Below, one piece after another: positions 16,196 through 21,973 of a DNA stretch of 28,158 nt. Under the pieces are notes generated by a model. The model had not been told where the DNA came from and did not search any database. It saw only the letters and a program-made list of their open reading frames with translations. Positions within the stretch are counted from its first letter, which is position 1; every line of letters begins with the position of its first letter. The stretch lies in IMG/VR virus record IMGVR_UViG_3300021962_000500, positions 1-28,158 of that record. One strand, 5' to 3'. The position numbers were made by a program, and so were the translations under genes. This DNA comes from a virus.

Positions 16196-16738
16196 ATGTC
16201 GATTACGCTAGACGGAACCACGGGGATTGTTGCCCCGAGCGTCACCGGAACCCCTGTCATTGGTGGCTTGGTGTCAGGCACTGCTGTTGCTTCTACCAGC
16301 GGAACTACGATTGACTTCACAGGTATCCCATCGTGGGCCAAGCGCATCACGGTGATGTTTAGTGGATTGAGTACGAATGGCTCAAGTATCCCGCTAGTTC
16401 AGCTTGGTGACTCTGGTGGCGTTGAAACAACTAGTTATTTAGGGTCAATTAACCAAGGCGGCGGGTCTACGCCATCTTCTGCTGCTTATTCGAGTGGTTT
16501 TGCTTTTGCAACATCTTGGGGCGCAGCAGCCGTAACACATGGCGCTGTGACATTGACTTTGATTGGCTCTAATGTATGGGCTGCAACCGTGTTGCATGGT
16601 ATTTCTAACTCTTCTGGCGTGTATTACGGCGCTGGTTCCAAAACCCTTTCCGACACGCTGACCCAAGTTCGCATCACCACGGTCAACGGCACAGACACCT
16701 TTGACGCTGGCACCATCAACATCATGTACGAGGGCTGA
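16196..16738 (+). CDS. Small fibre-tip-like protein, paralogue A
   Basis: A 180-residue Ser/Thr/Gly-rich beta protein. It shares with the protein at 17447 a conserved N-side block (residues 28-64: GTAVASTSGTTIDFTGIPSW and the following WAKRITVMFSG) and an almost identical C-terminal block (VRITTVNGTDTFDAG ... INIMYEG). The centre (residues 65-154) differs and is richer in A and T. The pattern, fixed ends around a variable core, suggests a receptor-contact domain whose centre has been exchanged or has diverged. The RBS is AAGGAAA. It starts 11 bases after the previous stop, and the next ATG comes two bases after its TGA. No enzyme motif was seen. Confidence 0.75.
   Translation: MSITLDGTTGIVAPSVTGTPVIGGLVSGTAVASTSGTTIDFTGIPSWAKRITVMFSGLSTNGSSIPLVQLGDSGGVETTSYLGSINQGGGSTPSSAAYSSGFAFATSWGAAAVTHGAVTLTLIGSNVWAATVLHGISNSSGVYYGAGSKTLSDTLTQVRITTVNGTDTFDAGTINIMYEG
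16277..16387 (+). repeat. Paralogous fibre block, copy A
   Basis: Codons for the block GTAVASTSGTTIDF through STNGSS. The corresponding block at 17594-17704 is nearly identical in protein and clearly homologous in DNA, for example GCTGTTGCTTCTACCAGCGG in both. It could serve as a recombination site between the two fibre genes. Confidence 0.8.
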
Positions 16739-16740
16739 AC

Positions 16741-17280
16741 ATGAGCAAAATTACACTAAGCGGGAACGCCAGCGGCACGGGTACGCTGACGATTGCATCC
16801 CCCAACACCAGCACTGACCGCACCCTGACGCTGCCCGATGTCACTGGCACACTCTCGACCAACGGCCCTGCGTTCTTTGCCAACGGTGCAACCAGCGCAT
16901 CGCTGACTGCGGGTACAAACACCAAGGTCGCTGCGTTCTCGTCTGAGGTCTTTGACACCAACAGCAACTTTGACACAGCCACCAGCCGGTTCACACCCAC
17001 GGTTGCAGGTTACTACCAAATCTCAGCGTCTGTTCGCAGCAACACATCGCTGACGGTGCATCACGCATCCGTGTACAAAAACGGAACAGCTTACGCTGCT
17101 GGCAATTTAAGGTCTATTGCGTCAGGTGTTGCAAATAACACATCCACGGTGTCCACGCTTGTTTACTTGGACGGAGCTACGGATTATGTTGAGATATATG
17201 CGTTTGTTAACGCTACCGCAACAACGGACACAACGGCGGCTCAGACTTGGTTTTCTGGTGTTTTAGTGAGGACTGCGTAA
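16741..17280 (+). CDS. Fibre protein with C1q/TNF-like C-terminal domain
   Basis: A 179-residue protein. Residues 1-42 are the common phage connector motif (GTGTLTIASPNT ... RTLTLPDVTGTLST). Residues 43-179 follow the C1q-like jelly-roll layout: PAFFANGAT, a strand ending in VAAFSSEVFDTNSNFDTATS, RFTPTVAGYYQISASV, VYKNGTAYAAG, VYLDGATDYVEIYAFVN and a final WFSGVLVRT. In phages this trimeric domain caps fibres and binds ligands. The F-T-P-x-x-A-G-x-Y-x-(I/F) centre is the best diagnostic. Its TAA overlaps the next ATG (TAATG), so it is coupled to the XkdW-like gene. Confidence 0.82.
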   Translation: MSKITLSGNASGTGTLTIASPNTSTDRTLTLPDVTGTLSTNGPAFFANGATSASLTAGTNTKVAAFSSEVFDTNSNFDTATSRFTPTVAGYYQISASVRSNTSLTVHHASVYKNGTAYAAGNLRSIASGVANNTSTVSTLVYLDGATDYVEIYAFVNATATTDTTAAQTWFSGVLVRTA

Positions 17281-17447
17281 TGACACTCTACGAAAAAATT
17301 ATGGCTTTGTACCCAGAACTCACGATTGATGATTTCATGACCGTGATTTCTTTGCAGAATGATGCCGATGGTCAAGGCGACTACATCGCAAAGTGGGAAC
17401 ACCCAACATTGGCTCGACCAACTGACGAACAACTGGAGCAAGAATAA
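17280..17447 (+). CDS. XkdW-like small fibre-region protein
   Basis: A 55-residue protein. I chose the ATG at 17280 because it overlaps the preceding TAA and gives a compact protein; the frame also runs back to an unlikely upstream GTG. The motif YPELTIDDF, then ISLQNDADGQGDYIAKWEHP and a TLARPTDEQL end, matches the short XkdW-type proteins found beside tail fibre genes (known in the PBSX region of Bacillus) and the ends of fibre-assembly proteins. Likely role: fibre assembly or a fibre component; not proven. The stop overlaps the next fibre gene (TAATG). Confidence 0.72.
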   Translation: MTLYEKIMALYPELTIDDFMTVISLQNDADGQGDYIAKWEHPTLARPTDEQLEQE

Positions 17448-18049
17448 TGGCAAACGGAACATTAGCTGCAAGTCAGCTTGAGATGCTGTCGCAAAGCGGC
17501 ACTGGCATCGCCACCATCGTCCCACCAGCGACCAACACCAACCAAACCCTGACGTTGCCCGATAGCACGGGTACGCTCTCGACAATGGGTGTGGGTACGG
17601 CTGTTGCTTCTACCAGCGGCACAAGCATCGACTTTACTGGCATCCCATCGTGGGCTAAAAAGATCACGGTGATGTTCAGTGGTGTGAGTACGAACGGCAC
17701 TAGTAATGTGTTACTTCAGCTTGGCGCTGGTTCTGTAACTTCTAGTGGATATTTAGGTTCAGCCACAGTTTTAACTGCTAGTGCTGCTTCCAGTCTTTTT
17801 ACCGCTGGTATGGGTATTGTCACAAGTAATGCTGCTAGTTCAGTTGTTAATGGCATGGCTACTATTACTAACATCGGAAGTAACATTTGGGCTATGTCCA
17901 GCAATGTCGCATTTTCAAATGCCGCAGGAACTATGAATTCTGCATCTAGCGTAACTCTTTCAGGCACCCTTGATCGCGTCCGCATTACCACAGTCAACGG
18001 TACTGACACCTTTGACGCTGGCTCAATCAACATCATGTACGAGGGTTAA
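17447..18049 (+). CDS. Small fibre-tip-like protein, paralogue B
   Basis: A 200-residue Ser/Thr/Ala-rich beta protein built as a mosaic. Residues 1-48 hold the connector motif (TNQTLTLPDSTGTLST) also present in the C1q-like protein. Residues 50-86 repeat the block of the protein at 16196. Residues 87-174 form a unique core. The last 26 residues (VRITTVNGTDTFDAG, then INIMYEG) again match 16196. The core has about 40-45% GC in the 60-base lines I counted (17701-17880), well below the coat and portal genes. This looks like a fibre variant made by module exchange. It starts by TAATG overlap after the XkdW-like gene. Confidence 0.75.
   Translation: MANGTLAASQLEMLSQSGTGIATIVPPATNTNQTLTLPDSTGTLSTMGVGTAVASTSGTSIDFTGIPSWAKKITVMFSGVSTNGTSNVLLQLGAGSVTSSGYLGSATVLTASAASSLFTAGMGIVTSNAASSVVNGMATITNIGSNIWAMSSNVAFSNAAGTMNSASSVTLSGTLDRVRITTVNGTDTFDAGSINIMYEG
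17594..17704 (+). repeat. Paralogous fibre block, copy B
   Basis: The counterpart of 16277-16387, encoding GTAVASTSGTSIDF through STNGTS. A second shared block encodes the C-terminal 26 residues of both proteins (16658-16735 and 17969-18046). Confidence 0.8.
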
Positions 18050-18055
18050 ACCACC

Positions 18056-18193
18056 ATGCACCGCATAGTCGTAAACGTCCAAACTGGTGCGGTCACTCAA
18101 ATTGAGTTGACCGCAGAAGAAGTTGCTGCTGCCGAGGCACAGTACCAAGCATGGCTGGAATCTCAGCCGCAACCCGAGGAGCAACCACAATGA
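18056..18193 (+). CDS. Tiny 45-residue protein after the fibre cassette
   Basis: The ATG at 18056 opens a 45-codon frame that begins MHRIVVNVQTGAVTQIELTA and continues EEVAAAEAQYQAWLESQ, ending in a Gln/Pro/Glu tail. It starts six bases after the fibre stop, and its TGA overlaps the lipoprotein ATG (ATGA), the same coupling seen throughout the operon, which supports it being real. The pattern of a strand followed by an LTAEE helix resembles the small fibre-assembly-like peptides found at the end of phage fibre cassettes. Function is unknown. Confidence 0.65.
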   Translation: MHRIVVNVQTGAVTQIELTAEEVAAAEAQYQAWLESQPQPEEQPQ

Positions 18194-18654
18194 AACTACT
18201 CGCAACCGCAATCGCAGCCTTGACGCTGACTGCATGTGCCACTGGCAATGACGCCTACTACGCCGCTGTGGAAGCCCGTGAAAAGCGTCTCGCCGAGCAG
18301 GAGATGCGGGCTGACATGGCTGTGGTCGAGATGGCTGCAAAGGGTGACGCCCAAGCCAAGGGTGCTGCCCAGATGTACTTTGCCTTGAAGAACGCTGGTG
18401 CCAAGTCGAGTCAGCAGACCATTGCCGCACCCAAGAGCACCGCCGAGGCTTTGCTGCCTTGGGCATCGCTCATCATCCCCAGCGTGACCCAGTTCTACTC
18501 GATCACCAAGAACGCTGAGATCGCGATCAACTCCAGCAACAACGCTCTGGCTGGCAAGATCGACGACAACGATATGGTCACCGACTTGGTGAAGGGTCGT
18601 GGTCCCATCGTTGGCACAGCAGAAGATCGCTTGATTTACCCTGTGGCTGAATAA
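18190..18654 (+). CDS. Phage lipoprotein of unknown function, start of lysis block
   Basis: A 154-residue protein from the ATG at 18190 (ATGA overlap). A longer frame opens upstream, but only this start places a signal peptide at the N terminus. MKLLATAIAALTLTAC is a clear lipoprotein signal with lipobox L-T-A-C (Cys16). The mature part is helical, with an acidic/Ala-rich coiled stretch at residues 20-70 and a hydrophobic segment LLPWASLIIPSVTQFYSI around 90-107. It directly precedes Rz (TAATG overlap). It is too long to be the usual outer-membrane spanin, and a nested Rz1 exists, so its role may be envelope interaction or superinfection exclusion; both are inference. Confidence 0.75.
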   Translation: MKLLATAIAALTLTACATGNDAYYAAVEAREKRLAEQEMRADMAVVEMAAKGDAQAKGAAQMYFALKNAGAKSSQQTIAAPKSTAEALLPWASLIIPSVTQFYSITKNAEIAINSSNNALAGKIDDNDMVTDLVKGRGPIVGTAEDRLIYPVAE

Positions 18655-19115
18655 TGTTCCCGACGCCCTACATTGCAGCAGGTGCGCTGGCTGTGGGGCT
18701 TCTCACTGGCTGGACGGCCAACGGCTGGCGACTCAACGGTAAAATCGACGAGATGGTGCTTGAGCACACTCAGGCGCTTCAGGTGGCGACCGAACGGGCC
18801 GCAAAAGAAACAGCACGGATGCAGGGGGAAAAAGATGCAGCGCTCAGAAAAGCCGTCGAGATTGTTCGGCGCAACGTGGTTGACGCCACTGCTGCTCGTG
18901 ATGAGCGTGACCGGCTGCGCGACGAACTCGCTGCCAGTCGTAGCACCTTCGCCGACGCTACCGTCCCCTCCCTTGTTGAACACGCCCGCACCCTCAGTGT
19001 CGTATTCGAGCAATGCACTCGCGAATATTCAGAGTTGGCGGCAAAAGCTGACGGACACGCCGCTGACGCCGAAACTCTCTTCACAGCTTGGACAGCAATA
19101 GCACAGGTGAAATGA
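18654..19115 (+). CDS. Rz: Inner-membrane spanin, Rz-like
   Basis: A 153-residue protein with one N-terminal membrane anchor (about residues 5-24: PYIAAGALAVGLLTGW), then a long periplasmic Ala/Arg/Glu helix with coiled-coil character (40-105). The C terminus has VEHARTLSVVFEQCTREYSELAAKADGHA, the typical end of Rz proteins. Spanins fuse inner and outer membranes in the last step of lysis of Gram-negative hosts. The partner Rz1 is nested inside this gene in another frame. Both ends overlap neighbouring genes (TAATG at the start; ATGATG at the end). Confidence 0.86.
   Translation: MFPTPYIAAGALAVGLLTGWTANGWRLNGKIDEMVLEHTQALQVATERAAKETARMQGEKDAALRKAVEIVRRNVVDATAARDERDRLRDELAASRSTFADATVPSLVEHARTLSVVFEQCTREYSELAAKADGHAADAETLFTAWTAIAQVK
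18835..19101 (+). CDS. Rz1: Outer-membrane spanin lipoprotein, Rz1-like, nested in Rz
   Basis: An 88-residue protein lying wholly inside the Rz gene in a different reading frame. The ATG at 18835 has a strong Shine-Dalgarno GGGGGA a few bases upstream. The protein has a basic N terminus (MQRSEKPSR), a hydrophobic stretch WLTPLLLVMSVTGC and a lipobox V-T-G-C at Cys28. The mature region is Ser/Pro-rich (PSPTLPSPPLL), the classic Rz1 composition. The mature lipoprotein would be 61 residues. The frame continues upstream to 18673, but that extension would bury the signal peptide. An embedded Rz1 is a known lambda-type arrangement, and this supports the Rz call. Confidence 0.83.
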   Translation: MQRSEKPSRLFGATWLTPLLLVMSVTGCATNSLPVVAPSPTLPSPPLLNTPAPSVSYSSNALANIQSWRQKLTDTPLTPKLSSQLGQQ

Positions 19116-19345
19116 TGGACCCAGTTGAGATCGACCCCGTAAAGTATGGTGCGCTTTGGCAAAAGGTGCAGGACTACGAGCGTCGCTTCGAGGTCGTGGA
19201 TAAAAAACTCGACAAGATGGAGCACCAGCTTGATGAACTACTCGCCTTGGCAAACAAAGGCCGTGGTGGTTTTTGGGCCGGTATGACCATTGCCTCAACG
19301 GTTGGTGCCATTGTGTCGTGGGTTGCCGCGCATATGAAGGGGTGA
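19112..19345 (+). CDS. Single-span membrane protein with coiled coil, holin candidate (XhlA-like)
   Basis: A 77-residue protein starting at tandem ATGs (19112 and 19115) that overlap the Rz stop. Residues 16-48 form an amphipathic coiled-coil helix (VVDKKLDKMEHQLDELLALA). Residues 53-73 form one membrane span (GFWAGMTIASTVGAIVSWVAA). This N-in coiled coil plus C-terminal span resembles XhlA-type lysis proteins and some small phage holins or antiholins. Its place between the spanins and the endolysin supports a lysis role. The RBS is AGGTG. Which of the three membrane proteins here forms the hole cannot be decided from sequence. Confidence 0.75.
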   Translation: MMDPVEIDPVKYGALWQKVQDYERRFEVVDKKLDKMEHQLDELLALANKGRGGFWAGMTIASTVGAIVSWVAAHMKG

Positions 19346-19348
19346 CCC

Positions 19349-19795
19349 ATGTTGTTGGAACTGGCCGCAGCCAACGCAGCCTTCGCTGTCATCAAGGAAG
19401 CGGTCCAGAACTCCGGTGACATCATGAACGCCGGTCAGGCGCTCTTTGACTACTTCGACAACAAAGCAGTCATTCAAAAGAAAGCCAGTGCCAAGGGTGG
19501 CTCCGACCGGGGCGACCTTGAAGAGTTTATGGCCTTGGAGAAACTCAAGAAGCAAGAGGAAGAGCTTCGAGAGATGATGATCTACCAAGGTCGCGCTGGC
19601 CTGTGGACCGACTGGTTAAAATTCCAACTTGAGGCCAAAAAGAAACGCGAAGAGGCCGAGCGCCAGAAGGTGCTGCGCAAGCAACGCATTATTGGGCGCA
19701 TCAAAGACATATTCATGATCATCTTGATCATCGTCCTGCTGGGTGGTATCGGACTGATCATCGGTTGGGCAATTTGGATGTCGAGGAAAGTATGA
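19349..19795 (+). CDS. Tail-anchored membrane protein of the lysis block
   Basis: A 148-residue protein. The N-terminal 40 residues are an Ala-rich helix with NAAFAVIKEAVQNSGDIMNAG and ALFDYFDNKAVIQKK. Then comes a long Lys/Glu helix (55-115) and a single C-terminal span (about 121-143: IFMIILIIVLLGGIGLIIGW) with a basic end. I recognise the N-terminal pattern as recurring in phages near endolysin genes but know no function. A peripheral helix plus tail anchor would suit a regulator of the holin or a membrane-remodelling protein. The stop overlaps the next lipoprotein start (ATGA). Confidence 0.74.
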   Translation: MLLELAAANAAFAVIKEAVQNSGDIMNAGQALFDYFDNKAVIQKKASAKGGSDRGDLEEFMALEKLKKQEEELREMMIYQGRAGLWTDWLKFQLEAKKKREEAERQKVLRKQRIIGRIKDIFMIILIIVLLGGIGLIIGWAIWMSRKV

Positions 19796-19956
19796 AACTA
19801 CTCACCGCACTTTTCGTTTTACTATTGGCTGGCTGCTCGGATGCGTACCGATACCCGTGCCAAGACCCCAAGAATTTCGGAACCCCGAAATGCGAACCCC
19901 CTGCCTGTGAGGCGGACGGGACTTGTACCAAAGACCTTTTAGGACAACCCAAATGA
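19792..19956 (+). CDS. Small cysteine-containing lipoprotein
   Basis: A 54-residue protein from the ATG at 19792 (ATGA overlap; an upstream in-frame ATG at 19765 would lengthen it and hide the signal). MKLLTALFVLLLAGC is a lipoprotein signal with lipobox L-A-G-C (Cys15). The mature 40 residues contain four more cysteines in the pattern YPCQDPKNFGTPKCEPPACE ... TC, suggesting two disulphides in the periplasm. Similar YPCQDP lipoproteins occur in other phages beside lysis genes. It could be a second outer-membrane spanin-like peptide or an immunity/exclusion lipoprotein; neither is shown. Confidence 0.76.
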   Translation: MKLLTALFVLLLAGCSDAYRYPCQDPKNFGTPKCEPPACEADGTCTKDLLGQPK

Positions 19957-20231
19957 AGCAAGAAGCCACTCTGGACGAGAAGCTGAAGTTCTGTATTGGC
20001 ATCGGCATGACCATGACCCTGATGGGCATCGTCGGCACGGTGCTGTACTCGCTGGTGTTCGTAACCCAGCCGATGGGCCAAATGGCACCCAACGATGCCC
20101 GATTCTTTGAGCTGCTGTTCCCAATTGCCACGTTCATCACTGGCAGCTTGGGCACCCTGTTGGCGCTGAACACAGACAACGGCAAGCCCAAGAAGCCTGA
20201 AGCCCCCACCGACACACCTGACGGAGTTTGA
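19953..20231 (+). CDS. Two-span membrane protein, holin candidate
   Basis: A 92-residue protein from the ATG at 19953 (ATGA overlap). It has two membrane spans (about residues 14-37, IGIGMTMTLMGIVGTVLYSL, and 52-73, LFPIATFITGSLGTLLAL) separated by a short polar loop, with a charged, proline-rich C-terminal tail. Size, topology and position directly before the endolysin fit a class II holin, which lets the endolysin reach the wall. It has no SAR-type signature. Of the three membrane proteins in this block this is the one I would rank first as the holin. Confidence 0.76.
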   Translation: MKQEATLDEKLKFCIGIGMTMTLMGIVGTVLYSLVFVTQPMGQMAPNDARFFELLFPIATFITGSLGTLLALNTDNGKPKKPEAPTDTPDGV

Positions 20232-20233
20232 AC

Positions 20234-20701
20234 ATGACCCAACTGACCCGTAACTTCTCGCTGCACGAGTTGACCAAGAGCGAAACCGCTGCCCGCCACG
20301 ACATGGAGAACAACCCCGGTCCTGTCGAGATCGGCAACTTGACCGAGTTGGCTGGCAAAGTGCTTCAGCCTATCCGTGACCACTTCCAAAAGGGTGTGCA
20401 CATCAACAGCGGCTTCCGCCACCCCGATGTCAACGCCAAGGTGGGTGGATCGCGCACCAGCGACCATTGCAAAGGCATGGCCGCTGACTTGGAAATCCCC
20501 GGTGTTGCCAACGCTGAGTTGGCCGAGTGGGTCAAGAACAACCTCGAATTCACACAGTTGATCTTGGAGTTCTACACCCCAGGCATCCCCGACAGCGGGT
20601 GGGTCCATGTGTCCTACGACCCCAACAATCTCAAGAAGCAGGTGATGACTGCGACGAAGCAGGGCGGGAAGACCGTTTACCTGCCGGGACTGGTTGCCTG
20701 A
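20234..20701 (+). CDS. Endolysin, M15-family zinc peptidase
   Basis: A 155-residue protein. I chose the ATG at 20234, with ACGGAG eight bases upstream, over a TTG at 20228. The core reads HINSGFRHPDVNAKVGGS, RTSDHCKGMAADLE and GWVHVSYD, giving the M15_3-type zinc ligands His78, Asp85 and His125. Such enzymes cut peptide cross-links of peptidoglycan (L-alanyl-D-glutamate or DD-carboxy/endopeptidase activity). No signal peptide is present, so it needs a holin. The last 71 bases overlap, tail to tail, the HTH gene on the other strand. No terminator lies between the converging operons. Confidence 0.88.
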   Translation: MTQLTRNFSLHELTKSETAARHDMENNPGPVEIGNLTELAGKVLQPIRDHFQKGVHINSGFRHPDVNAKVGGSRTSDHCKGMAADLEIPGVANAELAEWVKNNLEFTQLILEFYTPGIPDSGWVHVSYDPNNLKKQVMTATKQGGKTVYLPGLVA

Positions 20702-20930
20702 ACCACCTGTCGAAGTTGAGGTACAGCCGCACATCGCTGCCGTACATCCCCATCGCCTTGCGCGATGTGAGCAGGTGGTGCTCCAAGGTGCGCAGCGGCA
20801 GGTCTTCCGCATGGCTGGTGCGCTTGGTGCCACCGTACAGACAGACAAGGCGGATCGTCATGCACTGGTGGGGCGTAAGCCCCCACGGGTTGTCATTGGC
20901 CCGGTTGTAGTCAATCTCGTCCGGGGTCAT
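20631..20930 (-). CDS. LuxR/GerE-type helix-turn-helix protein
   Basis: A 99-residue protein. The ATG at 20930 overlaps the previous stop (ATGA) and has GGAAGG upstream; a start at 20981 is possible in frame but would overlap the upstream gene by 50 bases. Residues 16-65 resemble a LuxR C-terminal HTH: GLTPHQCMTIRLVC, then DLPLRTLEHHLLTSRKAMG, where R-T-(L/V)-E-H-H-L-x-x-(A/S)-R-K is the recognition-helix signature. The tail (80-99) is Ser/Pro/Arg-rich and lies antisense to the endolysin 3' end. Likely a DNA-binding regulator, perhaps of late genes. It is the last gene of the minus-strand operon. Confidence 0.72.
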   Translation of the reverse strand: MTPDEIDYNRANDNPWGLTPHQCMTIRLVCLYGGTKRTSHAEDLPLRTLEHHLLTSRKAMGMYGSDVRLYLNFDRWFRQPVPAGKRSSRPASSQSSPAS

Positions 20931-21136
20931 GGCAGCGCCTTCCGACTGGGTTCGTCGGTTTGCTTGAATATCGGTACCCACTTGGTGCGTGGTTCGGCGG
21001 CGTGTTGAATGTAGAAATGAATCAAGTGATCGAACACTTGGACATAGCTCATTTGAACCCCGGTCTGTTGTGCGATGAACTCACGGATTTTGTCAATATT
21101 GGTATCCACAAAAATCGTGACGCGCTTTGATTTCAC
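20927..21136 (-). CDS. Small protein, possibly ribbon-helix-helix
   Basis: A 69-residue protein using a GTG start at 21136 that overlaps the upstream stop (GTGA). A strong GAGGAGG lies just upstream, inside the previous gene. The N terminus KRVTIFVDTNIDKIREFI reads as a short strand followed by a helix, and YVQVFDHLIHFYIQ as a second helix. This is the layout of ribbon-helix-helix DNA-binding proteins, though the match is loose. The adjacent LuxR-type HTH gene makes a regulatory pair conceivable. Function otherwise unknown. Confidence 0.68.
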   Translation of the reverse strand: MKSKRVTIFVDTNIDKIREFIAQQTGVQMSYVQVFDHLIHFYIQHAAEPRTKWVPIFKQTDEPSRKALP

Positions 21137-21267
21137 AGCGGTGCCTCCTCGAACTGATCAAGATCGACCTTGGGCTTGGGTTGGCGCTTGTTCCAATCGG
21201 CTGGCAACAGTTGCTTACCGTCCTCATCGAACTGTGGGAACGGCCAGTAAGGGTTGTATTCCTTCAT
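21133..21267 (-). CDS. 44-residue hypothetical protein
   Basis: A very small protein from the ATG at 21267, which overlaps the upstream stop (ATGA) and has GAGGAG upstream; the longer frame to 21336 would overlap the neighbouring gene. It begins MKEYNPYWPFPQFDEDGKQL and is rich in Pro, Trp, Tyr and charged residues, ending in an acidic tail. No family recognised. The four-base overlaps on both sides are the main evidence that it is translated. Confidence 0.62.
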   Translation of the reverse strand: MKEYNPYWPFPQFDEDGKQLLPADWNKRQPKPKVDLDQFEEAPL

Positions 21268-21473
21268 TGCTGCTCCTCGATGGGTCTGTTGACGTAGGCC
21301 GTCAAGCGCTTGATCCGTGCGTCGTGGTATTTGCACATGGCGTCAGCGTACTCCCGGTTGGACTGCGCTTCGAGCAGACTGCGCTTGGCGTCGTTGAGTT
21401 CTTGTGTAGCCAGCACCTCGGCATTCGGGGTGATGATTGAGTTCTTGAGCCATTCTTTAAATTCACTGAACAT
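21264..21473 (-). CDS. Small helical hypothetical protein
   Basis: A 69-residue, almost fully alpha-helical protein: an N-terminal amphipathic helix FSEFKEWLKNS, then AEVLATQELNDAKRSLLEAQ and DARIKRLTAYV, with coiled-coil character. Short proteins with this A-E-V-L-A-x-Q-E-L-x-x-A-K-R-x-L-L-x-A-Q pattern recur in phage early regions; function unknown. The start context CGGAGTAACCGTAATG resembles those before the polymerase and SSB genes. It follows a 43-base gap after the MazG-like gene. Confidence 0.7.
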   Translation of the reverse strand: MFSEFKEWLKNSIITPNAEVLATQELNDAKRSLLEAQSNREYADAMCKYHDARIKRLTAYVNRPIEEQQ

Positions 21474-21516
21474 TACGGTTACTCCGTTGGTTGATGTGTA
21501 ACAAGTGTATCACAGT

Positions 21517-21972
21517 TTACGCGCAGTCTTCAAGCGCTGGTGGCACGTAGTTCGGGCCTTTGAGAATCTTGCCGTTCTGGTCGAAGTAGGGCTGACCCTC
21601 GGGGCTGAACTTGCTCCAGTTGCTCGTGGTCACAATGTCCACGGCTTTGGTGATCTTCATGTTGGCTGTGTGGCCGACGCCAATGGCTGTTACGACCTGA
21701 TCTGCGAGGGCGTCCACGAGTTCCTTGCGGTTGGCGATGTCGGCGGTGATGCGACCAGACTTCAGACCATCGGCAAAGTCTTTGACCTGCTGGTAAATCA
21801 TGCTGTTCTTACCGGGCATCTCCACACCGGTGCCGTTCTTGTGCGTGAAGCGCAGGGCTTCGATCATCTCCACAAACTCTTCCATGTGGCAACCGAGTTG
21901 CACGTTGAAATCTTGCTCGGTGGGAGTGGGGCGGGCGCGTTTGTGCCAGAGTTCGATGCAGTCGATGGTCAT
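21517..21972 (-). CDS. MazG-like NTP pyrophosphohydrolase
   Basis: A 151-residue protein from the ATG at 21972, one base after the helicase stop, with AAGGAAA upstream; the frame extends to 22071 but would run into the helicase gene. It has the all-alpha NTP pyrophosphatase metal-binding pattern EExxE (Glu31, Glu32, Glu35) and, 50 residues on, ELVDALAD (Glu84, Asp87, Asp91). The C-terminal segment NWSKFSPEGQPYFDQNGK followed by KGPNYVPP is typical of phage members. Such enzymes hydrolyse (d)NTPs to monophosphates and may clean the nucleotide pool or lower (p)ppGpp. It sits in the replication operon, which fits nucleotide metabolism. Confidence 0.84.
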   Translation of the reverse strand: MTIDCIELWHKRARPTPTEQDFNVQLGCHMEEFVEMIEALRFTHKNGTGVEMPGKNSMIYQQVKDFADGLKSGRITADIANRKELVDALADQVVTAIGVGHTANMKITKAVDIVTTSNWSKFSPEGQPYFDQNGKILKGPNYVPPALEDCA

Positions 21973-21973
21973 G

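Noticed and set aside
16196-18049. Diversity-generating retroelement at the variable fibre cores
   Set aside because: No reverse transcriptase gene or template repeat is visible in the window, and the cores differ throughout rather than at adenine positions.
20685-20712. Bidirectional terminator between the converging operons
   Set aside because: Only a 4-bp GGTT/AACC pairing without a U run was found; not a credible terminator.
20694-21008. 104-codon plus-strand frame downstream of the endolysin
   Set aside because: Antisense to the HTH gene, which has overlap coupling, a ribosome site and a motif; the plus frame has none.
21506-21533. Possible minus-strand promoter (TTGAAG, 16-base gap, GATACA with an extended TG) in the gap before the gene at 21473
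   Set aside because: Only four of six and three of six consensus matches, partly inside the MazG-like gene; too weak to call, though it is one of the few gaps in that operon.
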